A stretch of DNA of 64,000 nucleotides from positions 62,001 through 126,000 of the forward strand of contig NZ_VDEZ01000001.1 of assembly GCF_017922435.1 (NCBI RefSeq). Direction: 5' to 3'. Below the pieces are notes generated by a model, which worked only from the letters and a program-made list of their open reading frames with translations, did not search any database and was not told the DNA's origin. Position 1 is the stretch's first letter. Every line of letters begins with the position of its first letter. Origin of the DNA: Thalassospira sp. ER-Se-21-Dark. Lineage in GTDB: Bacteria > Pseudomonadota > Alphaproteobacteria > Rhodospirillales > Thalassospiraceae. Shown in pieces: positions 33,764 through 42,753 of the stretch. Both the position numbers and the translations under genes were made by a program.

Positions 33764-35970
33764 GCTCCAACGATTTCAACAGCACCCCGATCACGCCGGA
33801 ACTGGTCAAGGAACACGGCCTGAACGAAGAAGAATACAAACTCGTTCTCGAAATCATGGGTCGCGAACCAAACATCAACGAGCTTGGCATTTTCTCGGTC
33901 ATGTGGTCTGAGCACTGCTCCTACAAGTCGTCGAAAAAATGGCTGAAAACCCTTCCGACCAAGGCCGACTGGGTCATTCAGGGTCCGGGCGAAAACGCCG
34001 GTGTGATTGACATTGGTGATGGTCAGGCTGCCGTCTTCAAGATGGAAAGCCACAACCATCCGTCCTTTATCGAACCCTATCAGGGGGCCGCAACCGGTGT
34101 TGGCGGTATCATGCGTGACGTGTTCACCATGGGTGCACGTCCGGTCGCAAACCTGAATGCGCTTCGCTTTGGAGAGCCTGATCACCCGAAAACCCGCCAC
34201 CTGCTGAGCGGTGTGGTCGAAGGCATCGGCGGGTATGGCAACTGCATGGGCGTTCCGACCATCGGTGGCGAAACCAACTTCCACGCTTCGTATAACGGCA
34301 ACATCCTGGTCAATGCGATGACCGTGGGTCTGGCCGATACCGATAACATCTTCTACTCAGCTGCCGCTGGCATCGGGAACCCGGTTGTTTATGTCGGCTC
34401 GAAAACCGGACGTGACGGTATCCATGGCGCGACCATGGCATCAGCCGAGTTTGATGATGACAGCGAAGAAAAGCGTCCTACCGTTCAGGTCGGTGATCCG
34501 TTCACCGAAAAGCTCCTGCTGGAAGCGTGCCTTGAGCTGATGGCGACCGACATGATCGTCGCCATTCAGGATATGGGTGCGGCTGGCCTGACCTCCTCCT
34601 CATTCGAAATGGCGTCCAAGGGCGGCGTTGGTGTTGAACTTTGGCTTGATAAAGTTCCGATGCGCGAAGAAGGCATGACGCCCTACGAGCTGATGCTTTC
34701 AGAGTCGCAGGAACGCATGCTGATGGTCCTCAAACCCGGTTGCGAAGATGCCGCCAAGGCGATCTTTGACAAATGGGAACTCGACTTTGCCGTTATCGGT
34801 ACGCTCACCGATACCAAGCGCATGGTTCTGAAATGGCATGGTGAAGTTGCCGGGGATCTTCCGATTGATCCGCTGGCCGAAGCATCGCCGGAATATGATC
34901 GTCCGTGGGAACCGACCCCGAAACAGGATCGCATCGATCCCAACAGCATTTCGGCCAAGGTCAGCCATGTTGACGCGCTGAAAACCCTGATCGCATCGCC
35001 CGACCTCGCGTCGCGTCGCTGGATCTGGGAACAGTATGACCATCTGGTGCGTGGCAACACGATTGTCCGTCCGGGCGGTGATGCCGGCGTTGTCCGCGTC
35101 GAAGGTACCAACAAGGGCCTTGCCGCGACCACCGACTGCACCCCGCGCTATGTCATGGCCGATCCGGTCGAAGGTGGCAAACAGGCCGTTGCCGAAGCAT
35201 ACCGCAACCTGGTTGCAACCGGCGCCAAGCCGCTTGCCATCACGGATAACATGAACTTCGGCAACCCGGAACGCCCGCGCATCATGGGTCAGTTCGTTGG
35301 TGCCTGCCAGGGCATTGGCGAAGCCTGCATCGCGCTGGATTTCCCGGTCGTGTCGGGCAACGTGTCGCTTTACAACGAAACCAATGGCGTCGGCATCATG
35401 CCGACCCCGGCCATTGGCGGCGTTGGCCTGATTTCCGATCTCGGTCACCATGCAACGATTGGCATCAAGCGCGATGACAGCGCTTTGATCATGATCGGTG
35501 CGGCCACCGGTGAACTGGGTCAGTCGCTGTATCTCAAGACCATCGAAGGTCGCGAAGAAGGCGCCCCGCCGCCGGTAGATCTGGGGGCTGAAAAGCGTGC
35601 TGGTACGCTGGTGCGTGAACTGATCGAACTGGGTCTGGTGCGCACTTGCCACGATATCGCCGATGGCGGCCTGCTGGTCACCGTTGCCGAGATGTGCCTT
35701 GCGGGCAATATCGGTGCAGACCTGCATCTGCCAGAAGCAGGCAGCGAAGTCGCATGGCTGTTTGGCGAAGATCAGGGCCGCTACGTGATCGCCACCCGCG
35801 ATCCGGACAAGGTCCTGAACGCTGCCGGCAGTGCGAATGTCGCAGCCGTGATTATCGGTCAGGCCGGCGGTGACTCGGTCGTCATTGATGGCGGCGACAA
35901 AGTATCGCTTTCCGAGCTGCGCGAGCTTAATGAAGGCTGGATGCCATCCTTCATGGCCGAAGCCGTTTAA
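33760..35970 (+). CDS. purL: Phosphoribosylformylglycinamidine synthase subunit PurL (small type)
   Basis: A 736-residue subunit of the PurSLQ-type enzyme. It has [35 protein letters not shown] at the start, the ATP/Mg region [16 protein letters not shown], and a duplicated half-domain ([37 protein letters not shown]). It lacks the C-terminal glutaminase of the 1,300-residue form, in agreement with separate purQ and purS. It starts at GTG overlapping purQ. A bidirectional terminator follows. Confidence 0.97.
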   Translation: MSSNDFNSTPITPELVKEHGLNEEEYKLVLEIMGREPNINELGIFSVMWSEHCSYKSSKKWLKTLPTKADWVIQGPGENAGVIDIGDGQAAVFKMESHNHPSFIEPYQGAATGVGGIMRDVFTMGARPVANLNALRFGEPDHPKTRHLLSGVVEGIGGYGNCMGVPTIGGETNFHASYNGNILVNAMTVGLADTDNIFYSAAAGIGNPVVYVGSKTGRDGIHGATMASAEFDDDSEEKRPTVQVGDPFTEKLLLEACLELMATDMIVAIQDMGAAGLTSSSFEMASKGGVGVELWLDKVPMREEGMTPYELMLSESQERMLMVLKPGCEDAAKAIFDKWELDFAVIGTLTDTKRMVLKWHGEVAGDLPIDPLAEASPEYDRPWEPTPKQDRIDPNSISAKVSHVDALKTLIASPDLASRRWIWEQYDHLVRGNTIVRPGGDAGVVRVEGTNKGLAATTDCTPRYVMADPVEGGKQAVAEAYRNLVATGAKPLAITDNMNFGNPERPRIMGQFVGACQGIGEACIALDFPVVSGNVSLYNETNGVGIMPTPAIGGVGLISDLGHHATIGIKRDDSALIMIGAATGELGQSLYLKTIEGREEGAPPPVDLGAEKRAGTLVRELIELGLVRTCHDIADGGLLVTVAEMCLAGNIGADLHLPEAGSEVAWLFGEDQGRYVIATRDPDKVLNAAGSANVAAVIIGQAGGDSVVIDGGDKVSLSELRELNEGWMPSFMAEAV

Positions 35971-35994
35971 TCAGGCCTCAGGCAAAACAAACAA

Positions 35995-36026
35995 AAAACC
36001 CCGCCGGAGCAATCTGGCGGGGTTTT
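35995..36026. terminator. Bidirectional terminator between purL and apbC
   Basis: AAACCCCGCC (35996-36005) pairs with GGCGGGGTTT (36016-36025), with A-run before and T-run after. It serves the two convergent genes. Confidence 0.9.
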
Positions 36027-36048
36027 TCTTTGCCTTCGAAGAGGACAC

Positions 36049-37233
36049 TTATTTAAAGCTGATCTTGGGGAACAGACCTTTTTTCTTCGGCGCTTCTGCT
36101 GGGCCGACGCGCTCTTCGATGGCGGCGGCGATCTTGTCGGCAATCAGCCCATAGGCCTTGCTATGTTCGCCTTCGGGCTCTGTCTGGACAATAGGTTTGC
36201 CCTCGTCTGCGCCGAGGCGAATTTTAAGATCCAGCGGGATTTCACCCAGGAACGGCACGCCCAGTTCATCCGCCGCCTTGTGCGCGCCGCCGTGATCAAA
36301 GATGTGATCGACATGGCCGCATTCCGGACATTTGTAATAGGACATGTTTTCGATCAGCCCGAACACAGGCACATTGACCTTGCGGAACATGTTAAGCCCC
36401 TTGCGCGCATCCAGAAGGGCGATGTCCTGCGGGGTTGACACAATCACGGCCCCGGTCACCGGTACGCGCTGTGCCATGGAAAGCTGAATGTCGCCCGTGC
36501 CCGGCGGCATATCAACCACCAGCACATCTAGATCGTCCCAGTCGGTATCACGCAGAAGCTGTTCAAGCGCGCCCATTGCCATCGGGCCACGCCAGATCAC
36601 CGGTTGTTCTTCTTCGATCATGAAACCGATCGACATGATCCGCATGCCAAAGGCCGATGGCGGGATCATTTTGCCCTGATGTTCTTTCGACGGCACCGGC
36701 TTGGCATCGCGAAGGCCCATCATGCGCGGCAGGCTCGGCCCATAGATATCGGCATCCAGCAGGCCGACCTTGAGCCCCTTGGCCACCAGCGACAATGCAA
36801 GGTTGACCGAGGTGGTTGATTTACCCACCCCGCCCTTGCCGGACGCCACGGTGACGATGCTGCGCACGGTCGGCAATTCCAGCGGCATCTGAACGCCACC
36901 CTGCGGGCGCTGGCCCGGCTGAGCCGGACGGCTTGGCTGTGATGGCTGCGACGGCTGTGTGCTTTGCTGGGCGGCGGCCTTGGGACGCTCTGCCGTAAGC
37001 GCCACACGGGCAGTTGTGACCCCGTTCACAGCAGCCACCGCTTTTTCTGCCGCTTGGCGCAAATCTTCGAGAGCGGGGCCGCGTTCGGGATCAACGGCGA
37101 TCATAACATTGACAGTTTCGTCATGAATATCAATACCTTGCACCATGCCCTTGGCTGTGATTGATTGGCCGTCGACTGGGTCGATTACGCTATCGAGCGC
37201 GGCAGTAATCTGTTCACGGTTGAGGGAAGTCAT
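36049..37233 (-). CDS. apbC: Mrp/ApbC-type iron-sulfur carrier P-loop ATPase
   Basis: A 394-residue protein. An N-terminal MIP18-like domain (about 1-85: LNREQITAALDSVIDPVDGQSITAKGMVQGIDI) is followed by a low-complexity Gln/Pro/Ser linker (QPSQPSQPSRPAQPGQRP). A ParA/MinD-type ATPase comes next, with deviant Walker A SGKGGVGKSTTSVNLAL, DADIYGPSLPRMMG and VDMPPGTGDIQLSM. The Fe-S site is YYKCPECGHVDHIF (CPxC). It assembles or transfers [4Fe-4S] clusters. The ATG at 37233 is preferred to a longer frame to 37305. It is divergent from hflK, with the second three-way-junction element between. Confidence 0.92.
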   Translation of the reverse strand: MTSLNREQITAALDSVIDPVDGQSITAKGMVQGIDIHDETVNVMIAVDPERGPALEDLRQAAEKAVAAVNGVTTARVALTAERPKAAAQQSTQPSQPSQPSRPAQPGQRPQGGVQMPLELPTVRSIVTVASGKGGVGKSTTSVNLALSLVAKGLKVGLLDADIYGPSLPRMMGLRDAKPVPSKEHQGKMIPPSAFGMRIMSIGFMIEEEQPVIWRGPMAMGALEQLLRDTDWDDLDVLVVDMPPGTGDIQLSMAQRVPVTGAVIVSTPQDIALLDARKGLNMFRKVNVPVFGLIENMSYYKCPECGHVDHIFDHGGAHKAADELGVPFLGEIPLDLKIRLGADEGKPIVQTEPEGEHSKAYGLIADKIAAAIEERVGPAEAPKKKGLFPKISFK

Positions 37234-37331
37234 ATTGCGGTCTCCAAATTTCGGCTTAAGTCCGTGGTCACACAGAACTTGCAGGCGCGTATCATTGTTT
37301 TGCAAGGCAACCTGTCATATAAGGCCTAAGG

Positions 37332-37497
37332 GCATGCTCCGTCCAACAAGATTTCGTGAGTTTGCTTTTGGCTACAATCTGTTGCAGTACCAACCGGCGT
37401 ATCACAGGTTGGGTACAAAACTGGTGAGAAAAAAGTCTGATTTTCCCGGCATGTCCGGGCTCTATCAGCGAATTTGATCTTGTTGGACGGAGCATGC
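37332..37497. repeat. 166-bp three-way-junction inverted-repeat element upstream of hflK
   Basis: Outer arms 37332-37352 and 37477-37497 form a perfect 21-bp inverted repeat that begins with the palindrome GCATGC. Inside are two hairpins. The first is GTACCAACC (37387-37395) with GGTTGGGTAC (37407-37416, one bulged base). The second is CTGAT-ttt-CCCGG (37437-37449) with CCGGG-ctct-ATCAG (37455-37468). No flanking duplication was found. It lies between the divergent apbC and hflK genes, 67 bases before the hflK ATG. The sequence is unrelated to the purC-upstream element but the layout is the same. Confidence 0.78.
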
Positions 37498-37564
37498 ATT
37501 GGGGCTTACCCCAAGCTCGGTAAACAAAGATAAACACCGAACGGCAAGAAGAGGAAGAAACTCG

Positions 37565-38692
37565 ATGCCTTGGAATAATCAAGGGGGCGGTGGCCCCTGG
37601 GGCGGCGGCGGAAACAAAGGTGGCGGCCAGAACCCGTGGGGACAGCGTCCTTCCGGTGGTGGCGGCGGCGGAAATACGCCCCCCGATTTTGATGAAATGA
37701 TTCGTAAAGGCCAGGAACGTCTTAAACGGCTGTTCCCCGGTGGTGGCGGATACAAGGGCTTTGTCCTGATCGGTATCGCCGTAATCGGGTTGTGGCTTTT
37801 GACCGGTTTCTATCGTGTCCAGCCAGGCGAACAGGGTGTAACGCTTCTGTTCGGTAAATGGGTTGGCACCACGGGTCCGGGTCTGAACTACTTCCTTCCG
37901 GCCCCGATTGGCGAGGTCATCAAGCCGAACGTCGAACGAACCAACCAGATCGAGGTTGGCTATCGCGGTGCAGGCACGGTGACATCCAACGGATCGCGTG
38001 ATGTGCCCGAAGAAAGCCTGATGCTGACCGGTGACCAGAACATCATCGACATCGATTATGTTGTTCAGTGGCGTATCAGCGATGCAGGTTCCTACCTGTT
38101 TAACGTGCGTGATCCTGAAAACACCATCAAGCTGGCATCTGAAAGTGCGATCCGTGAGGTCATCGGTAAAACCGACCTTGAAGAAGCACTGACTGTTGGC
38201 CGTGTCCGGGTTGAAGAACAGACCCGTACCCTGCTTCAGGAAATCATGGACGGTTATGAGTCCGGTATTTTCATTGCCGAAGTGAAAATGCAGAAAGTGG
38301 ACCCGCCGCGCGACGTTATCGATGCCTTTAACGATGTGCAGCGTGCCCGTCAGGACCGTGATCGTTCCCAGAACGAAGCACTGGCCTATCGTAACGACAT
38401 CATCCCGCGTGCAAAGGGTGAAGCAGAACGTCAGGTTCTTCAGGCCCGCGCATACAAGGATCGTGTCACCAAGGAAGCAGAGGGTGAAGCTGAACGCTTT
38501 AACTCCATCTACAATTCCTTCCTGACGGCCAAGGATGTGACGACCCGTCGTCTGTATCTGGAAACCATGCAGGAGATCCTGAGCAAGTCTGACAAGATCA
38601 TCATGGAACAGAACGGCGAAGGTAACGGCGTTGTCCCGTATCTTCCGCTTCCGGAAGTTCAGAAACGTGCGAATGCAGGAGGCAACAACTAA
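37565..38692 (+). CDS. hflK: FtsH protease modulator HflK
   Basis: A 375-residue protein. A Gly/Asn/Pro-rich cytoplasmic N-terminus (MPWNNQGGGGPWGGGGNKGGG, to about 45) leads to one transmembrane helix (GFVLIGIAVIGLWLLTGFYRV, near 65-85) and an SPFH/prohibitin domain (VQPGEQGVTLLFGKWVGTTGPGLNYFLPAPIG). A long coiled coil rich in Glu/Arg/Ala follows (ARQDRDRSQNEALAYRNDIIPRAKGEAERQ). With HflC it forms a large periplasmic cage around FtsH. The ATG at 37565 with AGAGGAAG upstream matches the family start. It overlaps hflC (TAATG). Confidence 0.95.
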   Translation: MPWNNQGGGGPWGGGGNKGGGQNPWGQRPSGGGGGGNTPPDFDEMIRKGQERLKRLFPGGGGYKGFVLIGIAVIGLWLLTGFYRVQPGEQGVTLLFGKWVGTTGPGLNYFLPAPIGEVIKPNVERTNQIEVGYRGAGTVTSNGSRDVPEESLMLTGDQNIIDIDYVVQWRISDAGSYLFNVRDPENTIKLASESAIREVIGKTDLEEALTVGRVRVEEQTRTLLQEIMDGYESGIFIAEVKMQKVDPPRDVIDAFNDVQRARQDRDRSQNEALAYRNDIIPRAKGEAERQVLQARAYKDRVTKEAEGEAERFNSIYNSFLTAKDVTTRRLYLETMQEILSKSDKIIMEQNGEGNGVVPYLPLPEVQKRANAGGNN

Positions 38693-39564
38693 TGGCAAGT
38701 CCTAAACTTATTGCCGCTGGCGTCGTCCTGGTTATTGCTGCTGTCGTTGGTTCGATGTGCGTGTTTACCGTACGTCAGGATCAGCAGGCACTCGTTCTTC
38801 AGTTTGGTAATCCGGTCCATGCGGTTTCCGAACCGGGCCTGCATTTCAAACTGCCGATCCAGAACGTTGAATATTACGAACGTCGTATTCTGGAACTTGA
38901 TCCGCCGGTTCAGCAGGTTCTTCTGTCTGACCAGAAGCGTGTCAATGTTGACAGCTTTGCACGTTGGAAAATCATCGATCCTTTGATCTTCCGTCAGCGC
39001 GCAACCAACTCTGCCAACTTTGTGCAGCTGTTTGGTCAGCGTCTGAACTCGGTCATCCGTGGTGAGTTGGCACAGGCCCCGCTTGTGACGCTTCTTTCGG
39101 ACAACCGTGCGCAGATCATGGAGAAAATCCAGTCGACCCTGATCAAGCCGGCAGAAGAGTTCGGTGTCGAACTGATTGACGTTCGTATCGGTCGTACCGA
39201 CCTTCCGCAGGAAACGTCGCAGGCGGTATATAACCGTATGCGTTCTTCGCGTATTGCCGAAGCAGCACAGCTTCGCGCAGAAGGTGAAGAGCTCAAGGCG
39301 AAGATCCAGGCAGAAGCTGATCGTGAACGTATCGGCATCATCGCCGAAGCCAACCGTCAGGCCGAAGTCCTGCGTGGTGAAGGCGATGGGCAGCGGAACG
39401 TCATCCTGGGTAAAGCGTATGGCAAGGACGCGGAATTCTTCGAATTCTATCGTTCGCTCGAAGCCTACAAAATTGCGCTTGATAACGGGTCGACCATGGT
39501 GCTTTCACCAGACAGCGAGTTTTTCCAGTACTTTAATAAGTCTGGCCCAGCGACAAGCCGCTAG
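38692..39564 (+). CDS. hflC: FtsH protease modulator HflC
   Basis: A 290-residue partner of HflK. It has an N-terminal signal-anchor (LIAAGVVLVIAAVVGSMCVFTV), an SPFH domain (RQDQQALVLQFGNPVHAVSEPGLHFKLPI ... ERRILELDPPVQQVLLSDQKRVNVDSFARWKI), and a coiled-coil segment (AAQLRAEGEELKAKIQAEADRERIGIIAEA). The C-terminal EFFEFYRSLEAYKIALDNGSTMVLSPDSEFFQYF is diagnostic. Its start codon overlaps the hflK stop. A terminator follows. Confidence 0.96.
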   Translation: MASPKLIAAGVVLVIAAVVGSMCVFTVRQDQQALVLQFGNPVHAVSEPGLHFKLPIQNVEYYERRILELDPPVQQVLLSDQKRVNVDSFARWKIIDPLIFRQRATNSANFVQLFGQRLNSVIRGELAQAPLVTLLSDNRAQIMEKIQSTLIKPAEEFGVELIDVRIGRTDLPQETSQAVYNRMRSSRIAEAAQLRAEGEELKAKIQAEADRERIGIIAEANRQAEVLRGEGDGQRNVILGKAYGKDAEFFEFYRSLEAYKIALDNGSTMVLSPDSEFFQYFNKSGPATSR

Positions 39565-39573
39565 ACAAAACAT

Positions 39574-39609
39574 AAGGGCGACCTGCATATTGGGCTGGTC
39601 GCCCTTTTT
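39574..39609 (+). terminator. Rho-independent terminator after hflC
   Basis: AGGGCGACC (39575-39583) pairs with GGTCGCCCT (39597-39605), followed by TTTT. Confidence 0.85.
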
Positions 39610-39679
39610 GTTTTTATAAATTCGATTTGTCGGACGACAGTCTGACAGATCACAAAGAAACGCCGGAACGTCCCTGATC

Positions 39680-39871
39680 ATGAAGGAACTTGCAACAGCC
39701 ATACTTCTGGCCATCGCGTTGGAAGGTATGCTTTACACGCTGTTTCCCGGCGGCCTGAAAAGGGTGATGGAGCTTGTTCAGGAAATTCCTGAATCGCAGT
39801 TGCGCATTGGCGGTCTGGTTGCCGCTGTCGTCGCGATTGGTGGAATATGGGCAGTACGGACCTGGCTTTAG
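39680..39871 (+). CDS. DUF2065 small membrane protein
   Basis: A 63-residue protein with two short hydrophobic helices (LATAILLAIALEGMLYTLFP and IGGLVAAVVAIGGIWAVRTWL). The GLVLxxEGxxxxLxPxxxxRMxxxxxxxPxxxLRxxG pattern is that of DUF2065 (YjeT-like). In many proteobacteria it lies by hflKC, here between hflC and the DegP-type protease. Function unknown; an inner-membrane location is inferred. Confidence 0.82.
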   Translation: MKELATAILLAIALEGMLYTLFPGGLKRVMELVQEIPESQLRIGGLVAAVVAIGGIWAVRTWL

Positions 39872-40084
39872 CAACCGGGCTCAGGATCAGGGGAACTGCC
39901 GCGCAATCGGTCCTCGTCACGATATTGTGCTTACATTTCCTTGATTTTTCCCAGTGCCGCCCAAATTCTGCCAAAGTCGGGGTTAAGTTGATTACTTAAG
40001 CGACGGGTGAAATACAGTCCCGCCGCGCGCTGCTCAATGAGAATGACACATACCGTGAACGCGGCAACGAACAGGATCAGACAC

Positions 40085-41578
40085 ATGCTAGACGCATTAT
40101 ACAACCCGGTGCGGGCGAAGGTAACCGCCGCACTGGTGATTGTTCTCCTTGGCGTGACCAGTGTTTCGCAGATCGCGAATGCCCGCCCCGCTCCTGAGAG
40201 TTTCGCAGACTTGGCCGAAAAGCTTCTGCCGACTGTTGTAAACATTTCCACAAGCCAGATGGTCGCCGAACGACAGGGACCGGACTTCCAGTTCCCTCCC
40301 GGCTCGCCATTTGAAGATCTTTTCCGTGATTTTATGGACCGCAACGGTCAGGGTGGCCAGGGCGGACCGGCGCCGCAACGCCGCCGTGCGACCGCGCTTG
40401 GTTCGGGCTTCATCATCTCGGCTGATGGTTACATTGTCACCAACAACCACGTGATTGACGGTGCCGACGAAATCACCGTGCGCCTGCATGATGGCGATAC
40501 GCTTGATGCCGAACTGATCGGCCGCGACCCGAAAACCGACGTCGCCCTGCTTAAGGTCGAACCGAAAGAAGATCTGCCCTTCGTCAAATGGGGCGATTCC
40601 GACAGTGCACGTATCGGTGACTGGGCAATGGCAATCGGCAACCCGTTCGGCCTTGGCGGTACGGTAACCGCCGGGATTATTTCCGCACGTAACCGCGACA
40701 TCAATCAGGGCCCGTATGATGACTTCATTCAGACGGATGCCTCGATCAACCGTGGTAACTCTGGCGGTCCGCTGTTTAACCTTGATGGTGACGTGATCGG
40801 CATTAACAGCGCGATCTATTCGCCTTCGGGTGGTTCGGTCGGTATCGGCTTTGCCATTCCGGCGGGCATCGCACAAAGCGTTGTCGAACAGCTCAAGGAA
40901 TATGGCCGTACCCGTCGTGGCTGGTTGGGTGTTCACATCCAGACCGTTACCGAAGACATCGCGGACTCGGTTGGTCTTGATGAAGCAACCGGTGCCATGG
41001 TTGCCGGCGTTTCCGAAGATGGCCCGGCGAAGGCCGCCGGCATCAAACAGGGTGACGTCATCCTGACCTTTGATGGCAAAACGGTTGAGTCCATGCGTCG
41101 TCTGCCGCGCATTGTCGCAGAAACCAAGATCGGCAAGGAGGTCGATGTTGTGATCTGGCGCGATGGCGAAAAGCAGACCGTCCAGGTCGAGCTTGGCGAA
41201 CTTGAGGAAGAAGTCGTCGCGACAAACGCAGACAGCTCCCAGGAAGAGCAAGCACCCGCTGTTGCCGAGGCCAGCGTCGATGAACTTGGCATCAAGATCG
41301 CCAATGTCGATGAAAGCCTGCGTCAGCGTTACAACCTTGCCGAAGGCTCCGAAGGTGTGATCGTCACCGAAGTTTCCGGCGACAGTTATGCCGCCGAAAA
41401 GGGTGTTCGCCCGGGCGACATTATCATCGAGGCTTCGCACAGTTCGGTTGATTCGGTCGAAGACGTTGTCGATGCGGTCAAAGCCGCCGTTGACGATGAC
41501 AAACGCACCATCCTGATGCTGATCGAAACATCGGCTGGCCCGCGTTACTTCGGCCTGACGCTTTCGACCGAGGAATAA
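40085..41578 (+). CDS. degP: Do/DegP-family periplasmic serine protease
   Basis: 497 residues from the ATG at 40085, which has AGGA upstream; in-frame starts at 40037 and 40007 are less likely. A signal peptide is visible (VTAALVIVLLGVTSVSQIANA, cleavage near 33). The trypsin-like domain has H122 (TNNHVIDGADE), D152 (DPKTDVALLKV) and S226 (INRGNSGGPL). Two PDZ domains follow (about 305-390 with RRGWLGVHIQTVTEDIADSVGL, and about 425-490). It degrades misfolded envelope proteins. It follows hflKC and DUF2065, another membrane quality-control set. Confidence 0.94.
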   Translation: MLDALYNPVRAKVTAALVIVLLGVTSVSQIANARPAPESFADLAEKLLPTVVNISTSQMVAERQGPDFQFPPGSPFEDLFRDFMDRNGQGGQGGPAPQRRRATALGSGFIISADGYIVTNNHVIDGADEITVRLHDGDTLDAELIGRDPKTDVALLKVEPKEDLPFVKWGDSDSARIGDWAMAIGNPFGLGGTVTAGIISARNRDINQGPYDDFIQTDASINRGNSGGPLFNLDGDVIGINSAIYSPSGGSVGIGFAIPAGIAQSVVEQLKEYGRTRRGWLGVHIQTVTEDIADSVGLDEATGAMVAGVSEDGPAKAAGIKQGDVILTFDGKTVESMRRLPRIVAETKIGKEVDVVIWRDGEKQTVQVELGELEEEVVATNADSSQEEQAPAVAEASVDELGIKIANVDESLRQRYNLAEGSEGVIVTEVSGDSYAAEKGVRPGDIIIEASHSSVDSVEDVVDAVKAAVDDDKRTILMLIETSAGPRYFGLTLSTEE

Positions 41579-41604
41579 GCCATCGGGCTTAAGTTGATAT
41601 CAAA

Positions 41605-41637
41605 AAAAGGGCGGCCTGATCATCAGGCCGCCCTTTT
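41605..41637. terminator. Bidirectional terminator between degP and serB
   Basis: A near-perfect palindrome: GGGCGGCCTGAT then its complement around a single central base, with AAAA before and TTTT after. It serves both convergent genes. Confidence 0.92.
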
Positions 41638-41656
41638 CGTTTGAACCGTTCGTACC

Positions 41657-42547
41657 TTACGAAACGAAGTCCGACTTCGCGTAGCCCTGCAAATACAGAA
41701 GTGCGGTCAGGTCACCGTGATTGATGCAAATGCGCGCCTGTTCCTGAACCGATGGCTTGGCGTGGAAGGCAACGCCAGTCCCCGCAAGCGAGATCATCTG
41801 AAGATCATTGGCGCCATCGCCAACCGCAATCGCATCATCTACCGTAATGCCTTGCTGGGCGGACAGGGCTTCAAGTGCATCGACCTTGGCCTGACGATCA
41901 AGAACCGGCTTCTGAACCTTACCGGTCAACTTGCCATCCTTTTCAATCAGGACATTCGCCTGATCGTAATCAAAGCCAAGCTCGGCCCGAACGGCACCGG
42001 TAAAGAAATCAAATCCACCTGACACCAGGGCAACAAACCCGCCATTGGCCTTCATGGTCGCAACCAGTTGCTTTGCCCCGCCGGTATAGTCGACCGTTTT
42101 CCAGGCTTCTTTCAGCATCTCGGTCGACATGCCTTCAAGAAGACCAACGCGTTCATCAAGGGCGGCTTCGAAATCAAGTTCACCATTCATCGCACGTGCG
42201 GTGATCGCCGCCACCCGGTCCTTGACCCCAGCAAACTCGGCCAGTTCATCAAGGGTTTCACCGGTGACAATCGTGCTGTCCATATCGGCAATTAAAAGCT
42301 TCTTGCGACGTGTGGCAACCTTCTGGGTGATGGCATCGACCGGAAGCTCTGCCTCGGAAAGCGTCGTGTCGGCGACATCAAGCGGGATCCCGTCAAAAGT
42401 AAGATCGCAGGCCTCACCATCTGCAAGCCACGTCACATCCCCGACCAGTGCGCCCGCCCCGGTCAGCGCGATTGCCGCGTTATCAATCACGGCCTTGGTC
42501 AACGCATTCGAATTCGGGGCGGCAATCAGGGTGAGAACCAACTTCAT
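41657..42547 (-). CDS. serB: Phosphoserine phosphatase
   Basis: A 296-residue HAD-superfamily enzyme. An N-terminal regulatory-like region (1-80) precedes motif I DMDST (D88, D90) in LLIADMDSTIVTGETLDELAE. Motif II is FVALVSGGFDFFTG, and motifs III/IV are AIAVGDGANDLQMISLAGTGVAFHAKP. It dephosphorylates phosphoserine, the last step of serine synthesis. It is divergent from miaA with about 200 bases between, and convergent with degP. Confidence 0.95.
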   Translation of the reverse strand: MKLVLTLIAAPNSNALTKAVIDNAAIALTGAGALVGDVTWLADGEACDLTFDGIPLDVADTTLSEAELPVDAITQKVATRRKKLLIADMDSTIVTGETLDELAEFAGVKDRVAAITARAMNGELDFEAALDERVGLLEGMSTEMLKEAWKTVDYTGGAKQLVATMKANGGFVALVSGGFDFFTGAVRAELGFDYDQANVLIEKDGKLTGKVQKPVLDRQAKVDALEALSAQQGITVDDAIAVGDGANDLQMISLAGTGVAFHAKPSVQEQARICINHGDLTALLYLQGYAKSDFVS

Positions 42548-42753
42548 GGTCTACGGGCTCCTTGGCGGAAAAGGCATAAAACATCGTTGTCGCCTTTATC
42601 CGAATTGCGCCGGACTGTGGCAAGAGAACTTTCGCATCGTCGGTGGCCGGGACGCATTATTTACCGTGAAATTGCGTCGTAAATTCCTATGCCTGTCGCG
42701 CCGAACCCAATAGACTGGCCGACCTTTGAACACGTTACCCTGAAGGCACCCTG

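Noticed and set aside
37292..38698. 468-codon open frame antisense to hflK
   Set aside because: Shadow of hflK; its start lies in hflC and its end in the inverted-repeat element, with no protein-like features.
40097..41440. 447-codon open frame antisense to degP
   Set aside because: It mirrors the real protease gene, has no ribosome-binding site or family-like sequence, and results from codon bias on the opposite strand.
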